Shown: piece by piece, positions 57,468-64,000 of the stretch | Layout of the letters: each line of letters begins with the position of its first letter | Numbering within the stretch: position 1 is the stretch's first letter | NCBI RefSeq assembly: GCF_900130015.1 | Contig: NZ_FQXS01000005.1 | Location: 1-64,000 of the forward strand | Length of the DNA stretch: 64,000 nucleotides | Reading direction: 5' to 3' | From: Desulfofustis glycolicus DSM 9705 | Lineage (GTDB): Bacteria; Desulfobacterota; Desulfobulbia; Desulfobulbales; Desulfocapsaceae | Notes under the pieces: generated by a model | Told to the model about the DNA's origin: nothing | Databases searched by the model: none | Seen by the model: only the letters and a program-made list of their open reading frames with translations | Position numbers and translations under genes: made by a program

Positions 57468-57965
57468 ATGTCTAAACGGATCTTTTATGCAGCTGGCGTA
57501 TCACTCTGGTTCCTGGTCGCCGGCTGCTTCGCGGTGGTTCCGGCCATGGCGGCGACGAAAATGCCGGCCTTCAAACTGGAGGAAGTAGCCAGCGGCAAAA
57601 AGATCGACAGTGGGATTTTTGCCGGCAAGTCTTTGCTGATAACCTTTTTTGCCAGTTGGTGCCCTCCCTGTATCCAGGAGATAGCCACCCTGATCGATTT
57701 ACAGAAAACATACTCCCAGAGCGGTTTCTCGGTTATCGGGCTGTCGGTGGATAAGGAAAAGCGAGTGGTCCGTGATCTGGTTGCCAAGCGCGACATCAAC
57801 TATCCGGTGATGATGGCAACCGATGCACTGACGGTCAGTTTCGGCGGCGTCTACGGCGTACCGACTTCATTTTTGGTCAATCGGAGCGGTACCGTGGTGA
57901 AAAAATATACCGGCTATGTTCCCCAGACGGTATTGGTGCGGGATCTTGAACAGATTATTGATTGA
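57468..57965 (+). CDS. TlpA/ResA-like periplasmic thiol-disulfide protein
   Basis: A 165-residue exported thioredoxin-fold protein. The signal peptide ends at AMAA (about residue 29). The active site is WCPPC (near 65-69), and the later cis-proline is in VYGVPTSFLV, both typical of the TlpA/ResA branch, which reduces apocytochrome c or other periplasmic thiols. Residue order (FKLEEVASGKKI, SLLITFFASWCPPC) suits AhpC/TSA-type alignment. The CcdA-like gene at 34406 is a plausible electron donor in the same window, though far away. AAGGGG precedes the ATG. Confidence 0.88.
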   Translation: MSKRIFYAAGVSLWFLVAGCFAVVPAMAATKMPAFKLEEVASGKKIDSGIFAGKSLLITFFASWCPPCIQEIATLIDLQKTYSQSGFSVIGLSVDKEKRVVRDLVAKRDINYPVMMATDALTVSFGGVYGVPTSFLVNRSGTVVKKYTGYVPQTVLVRDLEQIID

Positions 57966-57984
57966 GAGTTCTGGTTGAGGGTTC

Positions 57985-58013
57985 TTGACAAAGGCGAGGA
58001 AGACAGGTATGTT
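57985..58013 (+). promoter_or_regulatory. promoter of the small exported protein gene
   Basis: A perfect TTGACA (57985-57990), 17 bases, TATGTT (58008-58013). The leader to 58166 is about 145 bases with no other recognised feature. Confidence 0.6.
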
Positions 58014-58165
58014 AGGTAGCTCTTAAATAATGGCTGTAGAGCAACGACGACGAAATGTATCCGAAGAGGCGGGCAACGCTGAAGGATACAGTGATCAGCA
58101 TACTTTGCCGGCTGGACCCAAGGAGGTCGGCGCAATTGCTCATTAGCACACAGAGGAGATTTATT

Positions 58166-58372
58166 ATGAAAAAGAGAATTATTGCCGCAGTACTTGCCCT
58201 GATGTTTGTCGCTTCAACCGCCGGTACCGTTTTTGCTGCACGATTGAAGTGTACGGTCGATTCAGTTGAAGGCGACAAAGTCACCATGACCTGCGAAAAT
58301 GCCGATCAGTTGAAGCCCGGTGACAAACCCCGCGTATCTCCGCCGAAAGGGGGCGCCATTGAAGGTTGCTGA
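58166..58372 (+). CDS. small exported protein of unknown function
   Basis: A 68-residue protein not assigned to a named family. A signal peptide (IIAAVLALMFVASTAGTVFAA, about residues 5-25) is followed by a short beta-rich mature part with three cysteines (LKCTVDSVEGDKVTMTCENA, ending GAIEGC). The size and pattern suggest a small soluble periplasmic domain. AGAGGAG precedes ATG 58166. It is monocistronic, with its own strong promoter and terminator. Confidence 0.7.
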   Translation: MKKRIIAAVLALMFVASTAGTVFAARLKCTVDSVEGDKVTMTCENADQLKPGDKPRVSPPKGGAIEGC

Positions 58373-58406
58373 TTGACAGCCAATCTGATTGTCGTTATTC
58401 TGAAGG

Positions 58407-58437
58407 GTCGGCTGACGAGTGTCAGCCGGCCTTTTTT
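58407..58437 (+). terminator. intrinsic terminator after the small exported protein gene
   Basis: GTCGGCTGAC (58407-58416) pairs with GTCAGCCGGC (58421-58430) with one G-T wobble around the loop GAGT, followed by CTTTTTT. It is 34 bases beyond the stop codon. Confidence 0.9.
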
Positions 58438-58634
58438 ATTGACGACGTGTATCCTGGCATTTTTTTATGGATAAATCAGAGGAGCTTGAAAAACTCGAAG
58501 TTTCGTTCAAGATCGAGGCATGAAAAAACTCTCAGGCATCTATACGATATTCAGAGGATAAAATTTTATTGCGCAGCGATGATAATGGGCGAAATGGCAA
58601 TTTTTCAAGGTTCCCATAGGAAAAGAGCGGCTGT

Positions 58635-59444
58635 GTGGAACTGATCAAGGCCCTGTTACTCGGTTTCATCCAGGGCGCGACCGAATTTCTGCCGGTATCG
58701 AGTTCCGGGCACCTGGTCCTTGGTTCACATCTGCTTGGTTTCTCCGGTCAGAGCGTGGTCTTTGATGTCATGTTGCATCTCGGCACCCTGGTCTCGGTGT
58801 TGATCGTGTTTCGCCGCGACATCGTGCAAATGATCATCGCCCCCTGGCTCTGGATAACCGGTCGTCGCTCCGACGAGACGGCGCATTTTCTCCGCTGGGA
58901 TGCGGCCATCATCGTGGCAACCATTCCCGCGGTGATCGTCGGTTTGACCATGAAGGGTCTCGTGGAAACGCTTTTCGCCTCGATCCTGGTGGTCTACCTG
59001 ATGTTGATCGTGACCGGGGTGACGATGATCCTTTCTTCCCGGCTTGTCGACCGAGGCAACAGGATCACCTGGTGGCGGGCGTTGCTGATCGGTGTCGGTC
59101 AGGCCTGCGCTATTGTCCCCGGCTTGTCCCGTTCCGGGACCACTATTTTCACGGCAATGCTGCTCGGAATTAACCGGGAAACGGCGGCCCGGTTTTCTTT
59201 CTTGATGTCCCTGCCGGCTATTCTCGGAGCGGCTGTCCTTCATGCGGGTGAAGTGATCAGTCACCCTCCGTCAACGCAAGCTCTGGGCTACATGGTCGCC
59301 GGGACGCTGATGGCGGCCGGTACCGGTTATGGGGCTATTGTTTTACTGCTTGACATCATCAGGAAAAACCGCCTTCCCTGGTTCGGTTATTATTGTCTCG
59401 CTGTTGCCTGTATCGGACTGACGACCTTATTTTTGCAAATGTAA
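58635..59444 (+). CDS. uppP: undecaprenyl-diphosphatase UppP (BacA)
   Basis: A 269-residue integral membrane enzyme that dephosphorylates undecaprenyl pyrophosphate to recycle the lipid carrier of peptidoglycan and other envelope polymers; overproduction gives bacitracin resistance. The first signature LGFIQGATEFLPVSSSGHL (about residues 9-27) and the second PGLSRSGTTIFTAMLLGINRETAARFSFL (about 158-186, with the catalytic Ser/Arg) are exact. Eight helices are expected. It starts with GTG behind AGGAAAAGAG. The methyltransferase gene starts 4 bases later. Confidence 0.96.
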   Translation: MELIKALLLGFIQGATEFLPVSSSGHLVLGSHLLGFSGQSVVFDVMLHLGTLVSVLIVFRRDIVQMIIAPWLWITGRRSDETAHFLRWDAAIIVATIPAVIVGLTMKGLVETLFASILVVYLMLIVTGVTMILSSRLVDRGNRITWWRALLIGVGQACAIVPGLSRSGTTIFTAMLLGINRETAARFSFLMSLPAILGAAVLHAGEVISHPPSTQALGYMVAGTLMAAGTGYGAIVLLLDIIRKNRLPWFGYYCLAVACIGLTTLFLQM

Positions 59445-59448
59445 CGAC

Positions 59449-60150
59449 ATGGATATCAGAACGCTGCCCGAATCGGAGCGAATGCTCTTCAACCAGCTGC
59501 AACAGCGTCACCGTCTTCATTTTTCCCGGGAGCGGTTCGGTGGCCACACCCTGCGGCTGTTGATGCCTTCCGATCTTGAAGAATTGCTCGAAGGCCGAGA
59601 CCCATTCGCCGACGTATCCCGTTTTCCGTTCTGGTCACGGCTCTGGGAAGCGGCCCGAGTGCTTGCCGAGGTGCTCGTTGCAACCGCCGATCGGCCCGCC
59701 GGGAGGCTGCTTGAACTGGGCGCCGGGCTGGGGGCCCCCGGCCTGGCGGCCGCGGCCGCCGGCTATCAGGTGGTGCTGAGCGATTATGAACAGTTCATCA
59801 TCGATTTTCAGCGAGTCAGCGCCGCCGCCAACGGCTTGACCGACGTGCGTTGCGTTTTGTTGGATTGGCTTGATCCTCCGAAGATGGAGCGTTTTAATGT
59901 GATTGCCGGGGCGGAGATCTTGTTCCGCGAGGAATTCGTTGAACCGTTGCTCCGGATATGCGAAAACTATCTGCAACCCGATGGCATCGTTTATCTGGCT
60001 CATGACGTGCGACGCCAATGCTTGCCGGTCTTTCTCCGGGCAGCGCAACAGCGTTTTGTCATCGGTAGCCGCAAACAGACTCTCACCAGAGACGGGCAAA
60101 CATTCGATATCCTGGTGAATCGATTACAGCGTCGGCGTGATCACCAGTAA
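59449..60150 (+). CDS. class I SAM methyltransferase, METTL/Methyltransf_16-like
   Basis: A 233-residue methyltransferase. Motif I is GRLLELGAGLGAPGLAAAAAGYQVVLSDYEQF (about residues 82-113), a Rossmann SAM-binding core with the GxGxG pattern and acidic loop; the preceding FPFWSRLWEAARVLAE matches the conserved WxxA helix of the METTL21/Methyltransf_16 group, and a DWLDPP-type motif replaces the usual DW(L/x)D. This group methylates lysine side chains or small nicotinamide-like compounds; the substrate here cannot be told. It follows uppP by 4 bases and precedes the siroheme gene. Confidence 0.75.
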   Translation: MDIRTLPESERMLFNQLQQRHRLHFSRERFGGHTLRLLMPSDLEELLEGRDPFADVSRFPFWSRLWEAARVLAEVLVATADRPAGRLLELGAGLGAPGLAAAAAGYQVVLSDYEQFIIDFQRVSAAANGLTDVRCVLLDWLDPPKMERFNVIAGAEILFREEFVEPLLRICENYLQPDGIVYLAHDVRRQCLPVFLRAAQQRFVIGSRKQTLTRDGQTFDILVNRLQRRRDHQ

Positions 60151-60165
60151 GGGGCGGAAGGACGG

Positions 60166-60885
60166 ATGGGAGGAAGCGATCAGGCAATAACGACGTCTCG
60201 TGTCTGGTACCCGGTCAATCTTGATATCTCCGGGCGGTTGTGCCTGGTGGTCGGCGGTGGCCGGGTGGCCGCTCGAAAAATTTCAGCACTGTTGCTGAGT
60301 CGAGCGGTGGTGCGGGTAGTCAGCCCCGAATCGTGCGGCAAGGTTCGGAGACTGGCAGAAGAAGGCAGGGTCGAGTTGATTGAGCGTGCTTTTCGGGATG
60401 ATGATCTGACCGGCGTCTTTCTCGTCTTTGCCGCTACTGATATACCGGCTGTTCAGCACAGAATCGCCGAGCAGGCCAGACAGCGTGACGTGTTGCTCAA
60501 CAGTGCCGAAAATCCGGGGTTGTCGTCTTTTCTCGTGCCGGCCCGTGTGCGGCGCGGTGATTTGTTGCTGGCTGTCTCGACGGGCGGCGCCAGCCCGGCC
60601 CTGTCGGCGCTGTTGAAACGCAAGCTGGCCCTGCAATTTGGCCCCGAATACGCGCTGCTCGTCCAATTGATGGCAGCTGTCCGCAAGACGGTGGACCTCG
60701 GCGGGGATCACGCGGCGGGTAACCGGATGCTGTTTCATGATCTGCTGGCCCTGCCGATTCTCGAAGCAATTCGAGAGCGTGATTGGGATGGCCTGCGCAT
60801 GCTTTTGCACACCGTTCTGCCCACCGGGATCGATGGGGATGTATTGGTCAGACAACTCGTTGATCGAGAACGATCCGAGCAGTAA
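60166..60885 (+). CDS. precorrin-2 dehydrogenase / sirohydrochlorin ferrochelatase (Met8/CysG-N)
   Basis: A 239-residue Met8-type enzyme, which oxidises precorrin-2 with NAD and inserts iron to make siroheme. It begins WYPVNLDISGRLCLVVGGGRVAARKI (about residues 11-36), an NAD-binding fold with the GGGxVA loop, and keeps RAVVRVVSPE and FLVFAATD, then FLVPARVRRGDLLLAVSTGGASPALSALLKRKL, the dehydrogenase/chelatase core. The catalytic Asp region is present. SD GGCGGAAGGA precedes ATG 60166. It heads a tetrapyrrole cluster with CcsA/HemX and hemA. Confidence 0.88.
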   Translation: MGGSDQAITTSRVWYPVNLDISGRLCLVVGGGRVAARKISALLLSRAVVRVVSPESCGKVRRLAEEGRVELIERAFRDDDLTGVFLVFAATDIPAVQHRIAEQARQRDVLLNSAENPGLSSFLVPARVRRGDLLLAVSTGGASPALSALLKRKLALQFGPEYALLVQLMAAVRKTVDLGGDHAAGNRMLFHDLLALPILEAIRERDWDGLRMLLHTVLPTGIDGDVLVRQLVDRERSEQ

Positions 60886-60903
60886 AGAGGAGGTGACCGG
60901 CCG

Positions 60904-61719
60904 ATGTTCCAACAGCCGCTGTTTCATCAGCTCAATTTGTTTTTGTTTCTCTGTGTCCTGGCGATAACACTGGCGGCATCCCTGTGTTACCTTGCTTTCT
61001 TTGTCGGCCAGCGCAATCGGGCGCGCGATTGGGCGAGGCGGTTGCTGTTCGCCTCCTGGATCACGCAAACCCTGTACATTGTTTCGCGCTATCTGCTGAT
61101 CGGCAACACCCCGGTAACCACCTACCATGAAACGGTGGTTTTTTTCGCTTGGGCGACGACCGCTGCCTACCTGTCTTTTCGCTGGCGTTATACCGTCAAG
61201 AACTTTGGCACGTTTGTCTCCCTGCTCATTTTTGCCCTGCTGGTGGCCGCCTCTTTTGCCTCCCGGGAGGTCATCCCGCTCGAGCCGCCACTGCGCAGCT
61301 GGTGGCTGCCGGTCCATGCCGGGTTTTCGCTGATCGCCTATGGCTTCCTCGGGCTTGCTTTCTGTGGCGGACTGATGTATTTGCTCCTCGAGCGTGAGTT
61401 GAAGAGCAGACGGCTCGGCTATTTTTTCAACCGTTTGCCGTCGCTTGACGCACTTGATCAGCTCAACTCCCATTGTCTGACGATCGGCTTTGTCTTCCTC
61501 TGCCTCGGTATGATCTCCGGTTCTTTCTGGTCGAAACAGGCCTGGGGGACGTATTGGCGCTGGAATCCCAAAGAGGTCTGTTCGCTGGTCATCTGGTTGG
61601 TCTTCCTGGCCCAGATTCACTTGCGTTTTACCGTCGGCTGGCGCGGTCGCCGGGCGGCGTACATGATGGTCGCCGGTTTTATCGTCGTGATTCTGACACT
61701 GTGGCGGGTGACCACCTGA
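60904..61719 (+). CDS. CcsA/HemX-family membrane protein
   Basis: A 271-residue membrane protein with eight or so helices, of the CcsA/ResC cytochrome c maturation family. The haem-handling motif near residues 219-230 reads WGTYWRWNPKEV, close to the WGxxWxWDxKE signature of CcsA but with Asn for Asp; flanking histidines that bind haem (e.g. in TTYHETVVF, near 78) are present. Placed between siroheme synthase and hemA, it is best matched to HemX, which in other bacteria affects glutamyl-tRNA reductase level. The stop overlaps the hemA start as TGATG. Confidence 0.82.
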   Translation: MFQQPLFHQLNLFLFLCVLAITLAASLCYLAFFVGQRNRARDWARRLLFASWITQTLYIVSRYLLIGNTPVTTYHETVVFFAWATTAAYLSFRWRYTVKNFGTFVSLLIFALLVAASFASREVIPLEPPLRSWWLPVHAGFSLIAYGFLGLAFCGGLMYLLLERELKSRRLGYFFNRLPSLDALDQLNSHCLTIGFVFLCLGMISGSFWSKQAWGTYWRWNPKEVCSLVIWLVFLAQIHLRFTVGWRGRRAAYMMVAGFIVVILTLWRVTT

Positions 61720-63044
61720 TGCAACGGAATACCTGCATGATCGCCGGCAGATCCCTCACCCTGCTTGGCGTCAACCATAAGTCGACTCCGGTGGAGATTC
61801 GCGAGCGGATGGCCCTGACCGCCGGTTACGAAGAAGCCCTGTGCCAACTGAAGCAGATTGCCGGGGGGCTTGAGTTTTATCTGCTGTCCACCTGCAACCG
61901 GGTCGAGTTGCTCTTTGCTTCTCAAGGCGAGGAAGAGATCGAGCGGCAGATGATTCATTTTCTGTTCGGCGACGCCATCAATGAGACGGAGCGGTTGCGC
62001 TATTCCTATTGCTACCGAGATGGAGAAGCGGTCAACCACCTCTTTCAGGTCGCCGCTTCGCTCGATTCGCTGGTGGTCGGCGAAGCCCAGATCCTCGGTC
62101 AAATCAAGGAAGCCTATCGTTTTGCGGCCGCCCATCGGTGCACCGGACCGCTGCTCAACAAGTTACTGCACAAAGCGTTTTCGGTTGCCAAGCGGGTGCG
62201 CAGTGAGACCGGCATCGGCTCGTCGGCGGTTTCCATCAGCAGCGCCGCCGTTGAATTAGCGAGAAAGATCTTCGGCCGGCTCGACGATAAAAAGGTACTG
62301 CTGATCGGTGCCGGAGAAATGGCCGAATTGGCGGCGGAGCATTTGCTTGGCCAGGGAATTGGTGAAGTGGTTGTAGCCAACCGGACATTGTCCCGGGCCG
62401 TTGAGTTGGCGCGGCGATTCCGTGGCCAAGCCTGCTCTCTCGAAGAGCTGACGATGCGGATAGAACAGGTCGATATCGTCATTTCCTCGACCGGTGCTGC
62501 TGATCTGATCATCCGCAGCGAAGACGTCCGACCGCTGATGCGTAGCAGGCGTAACCGGCCGCTGTTCTTTATCGATATTGCCGTGCCTCGCGATCTCGAC
62601 CCGGCCCTGAACGACATCGACAATGTCTTTCTCTACGATATCGACGATCTCAGTCAGGTGGTCGAAGGAAACCGCGCCGAACGGGAAAAGGAAGCCATCA
62701 AGGCGCGGCGCCTGATCGATGAAGAAACCCTGAAATTCTGCCGCTGGCAGGCTGGCTTGGCCGTTACGCCGACCATCGCCGCGCTCCGCCGGAAAGCCGA
62801 CGACATTTGTCGCCGGGAGTTGGACAGGACGTTGCCGAAATTGCAGTTGAGCGAGGCCGACCGGCAAAAGGTCGAAAAACTGGCTCAGGCAATCAGCGCC
62901 AAGATGCTTCACGATCCGCTGCTTTTCCTGAAAAGCGAATCCTGCCGGCCGGGAGACGATACCAAAATCGATATGGTCAGAACGGTTTTTGGCCTGCAAG
63001 ACGACAACGAAGGGACCGGGAACAGCAATGACGGACCCACTTGA
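61719..63044 (+). CDS. hemA: glutamyl-tRNA reductase
   Basis: HemA (441 residues) reduces glutamyl-tRNA(Glu) to glutamate 1-semialdehyde, the first step of C5 tetrapyrrole synthesis. The catalytic domain has GVNHKSTPVEIRER and the nucleophile in LLSTCNRVELL (about residue 53-63), then GEAQILGQIKEAY; the NADPH domain starts KVLLIGAGEMAELAAEHLL, and a helical dimerisation tail ends it. The TGATG overlap with the preceding stop favours the ATG at 61719; ATG 61737 (MIAGRSLTLLG) is also possible. The next gene starts 17 bases before its end. Confidence 0.96.
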   Translation: MQRNTCMIAGRSLTLLGVNHKSTPVEIRERMALTAGYEEALCQLKQIAGGLEFYLLSTCNRVELLFASQGEEEIERQMIHFLFGDAINETERLRYSYCYRDGEAVNHLFQVAASLDSLVVGEAQILGQIKEAYRFAAAHRCTGPLLNKLLHKAFSVAKRVRSETGIGSSAVSISSAAVELARKIFGRLDDKKVLLIGAGEMAELAAEHLLGQGIGEVVVANRTLSRAVELARRFRGQACSLEELTMRIEQVDIVISSTGAADLIIRSEDVRPLMRSRRNRPLFFIDIAVPRDLDPALNDIDNVFLYDIDDLSQVVEGNRAEREKEAIKARRLIDEETLKFCRWQAGLAVTPTIAALRRKADDICRRELDRTLPKLQLSEADRQKVEKLAQAISAKMLHDPLLFLKSESCRPGDDTKIDMVRTVFGLQDDNEGTGNSNDGPT

Positions 63045-63555
63045 AGACGAGTGGTATGCGGTCCGGTATTCCGGAGAACTTCCCGAAGTGGCGCTGCATT
63101 CGGCCTTCTATTATCTCGGTGAGGATGAAAGTGGGCCGCGCTTGACCCTGACCCGCGAGCAGTGCCGCCGTTTGATCGAGGCCGCCGCGGAGCGTTTCCG
63201 GGAAATTATCCTGCGTGACTTGCTGCCAGCCAACCGCTCGTCTCCGGGCTATCGCGGCGTGCGGCGGGCAATGATCAACTGGCACCGCTACCGGCAGTTC
63301 TGCCGGCGGCAACAGGTTGATTATCCGGCACTGCGCGGGCAGGTCGCGGCGCAATTGCTCAGCCTACTGGCGGCTCATAGCGCTGACGGTAAGCAGGGCC
63401 ACGGCTTCGACATCAATTGCAGTTTTGCCGAGCTGAGCGTCTTTGTCCGGCAACTGGGCCTGCCCCTGTCGGCGGTGCCGCCGGAAATAGCACCATTGTG
63501 CCACCGGGAGGCCCAGGCCGCCGATGTTCAGGGAGACACGACAGAACGGTGCTGA
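63028..63555 (+). CDS. unknown protein coupled to hemA
   Basis: A 175-residue protein not assigned to a family. It is probably cytosolic, with a mostly helical layout, several aromatic-rich parts (DEWYAVRYSGELPEVALHSAFYYL, NWHRYRQFCRRQQVDYPAL) and no visible metal or nucleotide motif. AAGGGACCGGGAA precedes ATG 63028, which lies inside the last 17 bases of hemA. Its tight link to hemA suggests a role near tetrapyrrole synthesis, but there is no direct evidence. Confidence 0.7.
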   Translation: MTDPLEDEWYAVRYSGELPEVALHSAFYYLGEDESGPRLTLTREQCRRLIEAAAERFREIILRDLLPANRSSPGYRGVRRAMINWHRYRQFCRRQQVDYPALRGQVAAQLLSLLAAHSADGKQGHGFDINCSFAELSVFVRQLGLPLSAVPPEIAPLCHREAQAADVQGDTTERC

Positions 63556-63673
63556 TCAGTGCCGGTTTTCTTTGTGTGGAATTTGTCCGGAGCTTCTGGT
63601 AAGACTGCTTCGTGTTCTCCCTCTCCCGAGGTCGATCTCCGGCACCGGGCCAACCCGAGCGCAACGAGTTTTC

Positions 63674-64000
63674 ATGAAATCCTGCAGCCACCTCTTCCGG
63701 ATAACAATTTTTCTCATCGTTCTTTTCCTCACCGCTCCCTGGTGCCTTGCCGAAGGCAGCAGCGACGGGAGCGACGACGTCGATCAGAAACGCAACAAGC
63801 TGATCGGCTATATCCTAGGCAAGCAGTTGCCGACGCTCCATTTCAGCGATCGGGAGATGAATGACACCCTGTCGCGCGCCGCTTTTGATCTCTATCTGAA
63901 ACAGCTCGATTTTCAGAAGCGCTTCCTGCTGCAGTCGGATGTAGAAGAGCTCAAGGAGTTTGCTGAACTGATCGACGACAACCTGGTACGCGGCACCATC
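63674..64000 (+). CDS. prc: tail-specific protease Prc/Tsp, N-terminal part (runs off the window)
   Basis: The first 109 residues of a secreted protein. A signal peptide (FRITIFLIVLFLTAPWCLA, about residues 8-26) precedes a region that aligns with the start of Prc: FSDREMNDTLSRAAFDLYLKQLDFQKRFLLQSDVEEL mirrors the E. coli segment with FDRYLNLLDYSHNVLL and ASDVE. Prc is the periplasmic C-terminal-processing serine protease; its PDZ and catalytic domains would lie beyond position 64000, so this identification rests on the N-terminal part only. The ATG at 63674 has a weak ribosome site. An open frame on the minus strand (63413-63691) is its shadow. Confidence 0.75.
   Translation, partial: MKSCSHLFRITIFLIVLFLTAPWCLAEGSSDGSDDVDQKRNKLIGYILGKQLPTLHFSDREMNDTLSRAAFDLYLKQLDFQKRFLLQSDVEELKEFAELIDDNLVRGTI

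Noticed and set aside
58366-58644. 92-codon open frame on the plus strand
   Set aside because: It runs through the intrinsic terminator at 58407-58437 and overlaps the uppP start; no family pattern.
60283-61620. 445-codon open frame on the minus strand
   Set aside because: It is the complement of the Met8 and CcsA/HemX-like genes; its Gln/Arg-rich composition is typical of an antisense frame in GC-rich DNA.

Overview
The window is a chromosomal segment of a Gram-negative, probably anaerobic bacterium with moderately high GC. Gene content points to Desulfobacterota (Desulfobulbales-like): an IscA/HesB-type protein read through an in-frame UGA, a CcsA/HemX-like gene joined to siroheme and glutamyl-tRNA reductase genes, a UvrY/BarA-type hybrid kinase, RodZ, SurA and LPS-bacterium envelope genes. 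The taxonomic call is an inference from gene types and protein style, not from a marker search. About 52 genes are called. Most are housekeeping; I see no prophage, transposase, CRISPR array, tRNA or rRNA gene inside the window.

Layout. 1-357 looks like the promoter and leader of an rRNA operon that runs leftwards out of the window. 358-3842 (minus) is clpB, a thioesterase and a PC4-like protein. 4119-4454 (minus) is a HesB-like selenoprotein gene interrupted by UGA at codon 35. 4801-6548 (plus) carries a phosphofructokinase and an endonuclease III-like glycosylase. 6641-14339 (minus) holds a lone FlgC-like protein, a giant MalT/BTAD regulator coupled to trmJ, a coiled-coil membrane protein and RNase R. 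14621-16729 is an RSH (ppGpp) enzyme whose synthetase half looks degenerate. 16789-22494 contains a TSCPD/NrdJ-tail-like protein, aat, a DamX-like ATPase-SPOR protein, an acyltransferase and a radical SAM activase-like protein. 22773-27269 has a hybrid histidine kinase facing an HDOD-REC-GGDEF protein, stop codon to stop codon.

27448-34011 (minus) is a complete tetR-adaptor-RND pump-TolC efflux operon with paired palindromic operators at its promoter. 34406-37088 (plus) has a CcdA-like thiol transporter, a RarD-type permease and an FHA protein. 37180-44499 (minus) is carA-carB-ftsH-folP. 44893-46332 is a ModF-like double ATPase, followed by an unknown SLOG-like protein. 47089-51974 (minus) is ydbH-ynbE-ydbL-cmoA-cmoB: an intermembrane lipid-bridge system joined to the cmo5U34 tRNA modification pair.

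52283-54502 (plus) is an anchored unknown protein, a double biotinyl-like-domain protein and a biotin ligase. 54518-57214 (minus) is surA-rodZ-recO. 57468-60150 has a TlpA-like thioredoxin, a small exported protein, uppP and a methyltransferase. 60166-63555 (plus) is a tetrapyrrole cluster (Met8/CysG-N, CcsA/HemX, hemA, unknown). The window ends inside a Prc/Tsp-type protease gene.

The strongest non-routine signals are the UGA-containing HesB gene with its downstream hairpin and palindromic leader, a second gene (endonuclease III-like) whose UGA stop sits exactly where the fourth Fe-S cysteine should be, the hydrolase-only-looking RSH, the biotinyl-domain protein beside BirA, and the large MalT/BTAD regulator translationally coupled to a tRNA methyltransferase.
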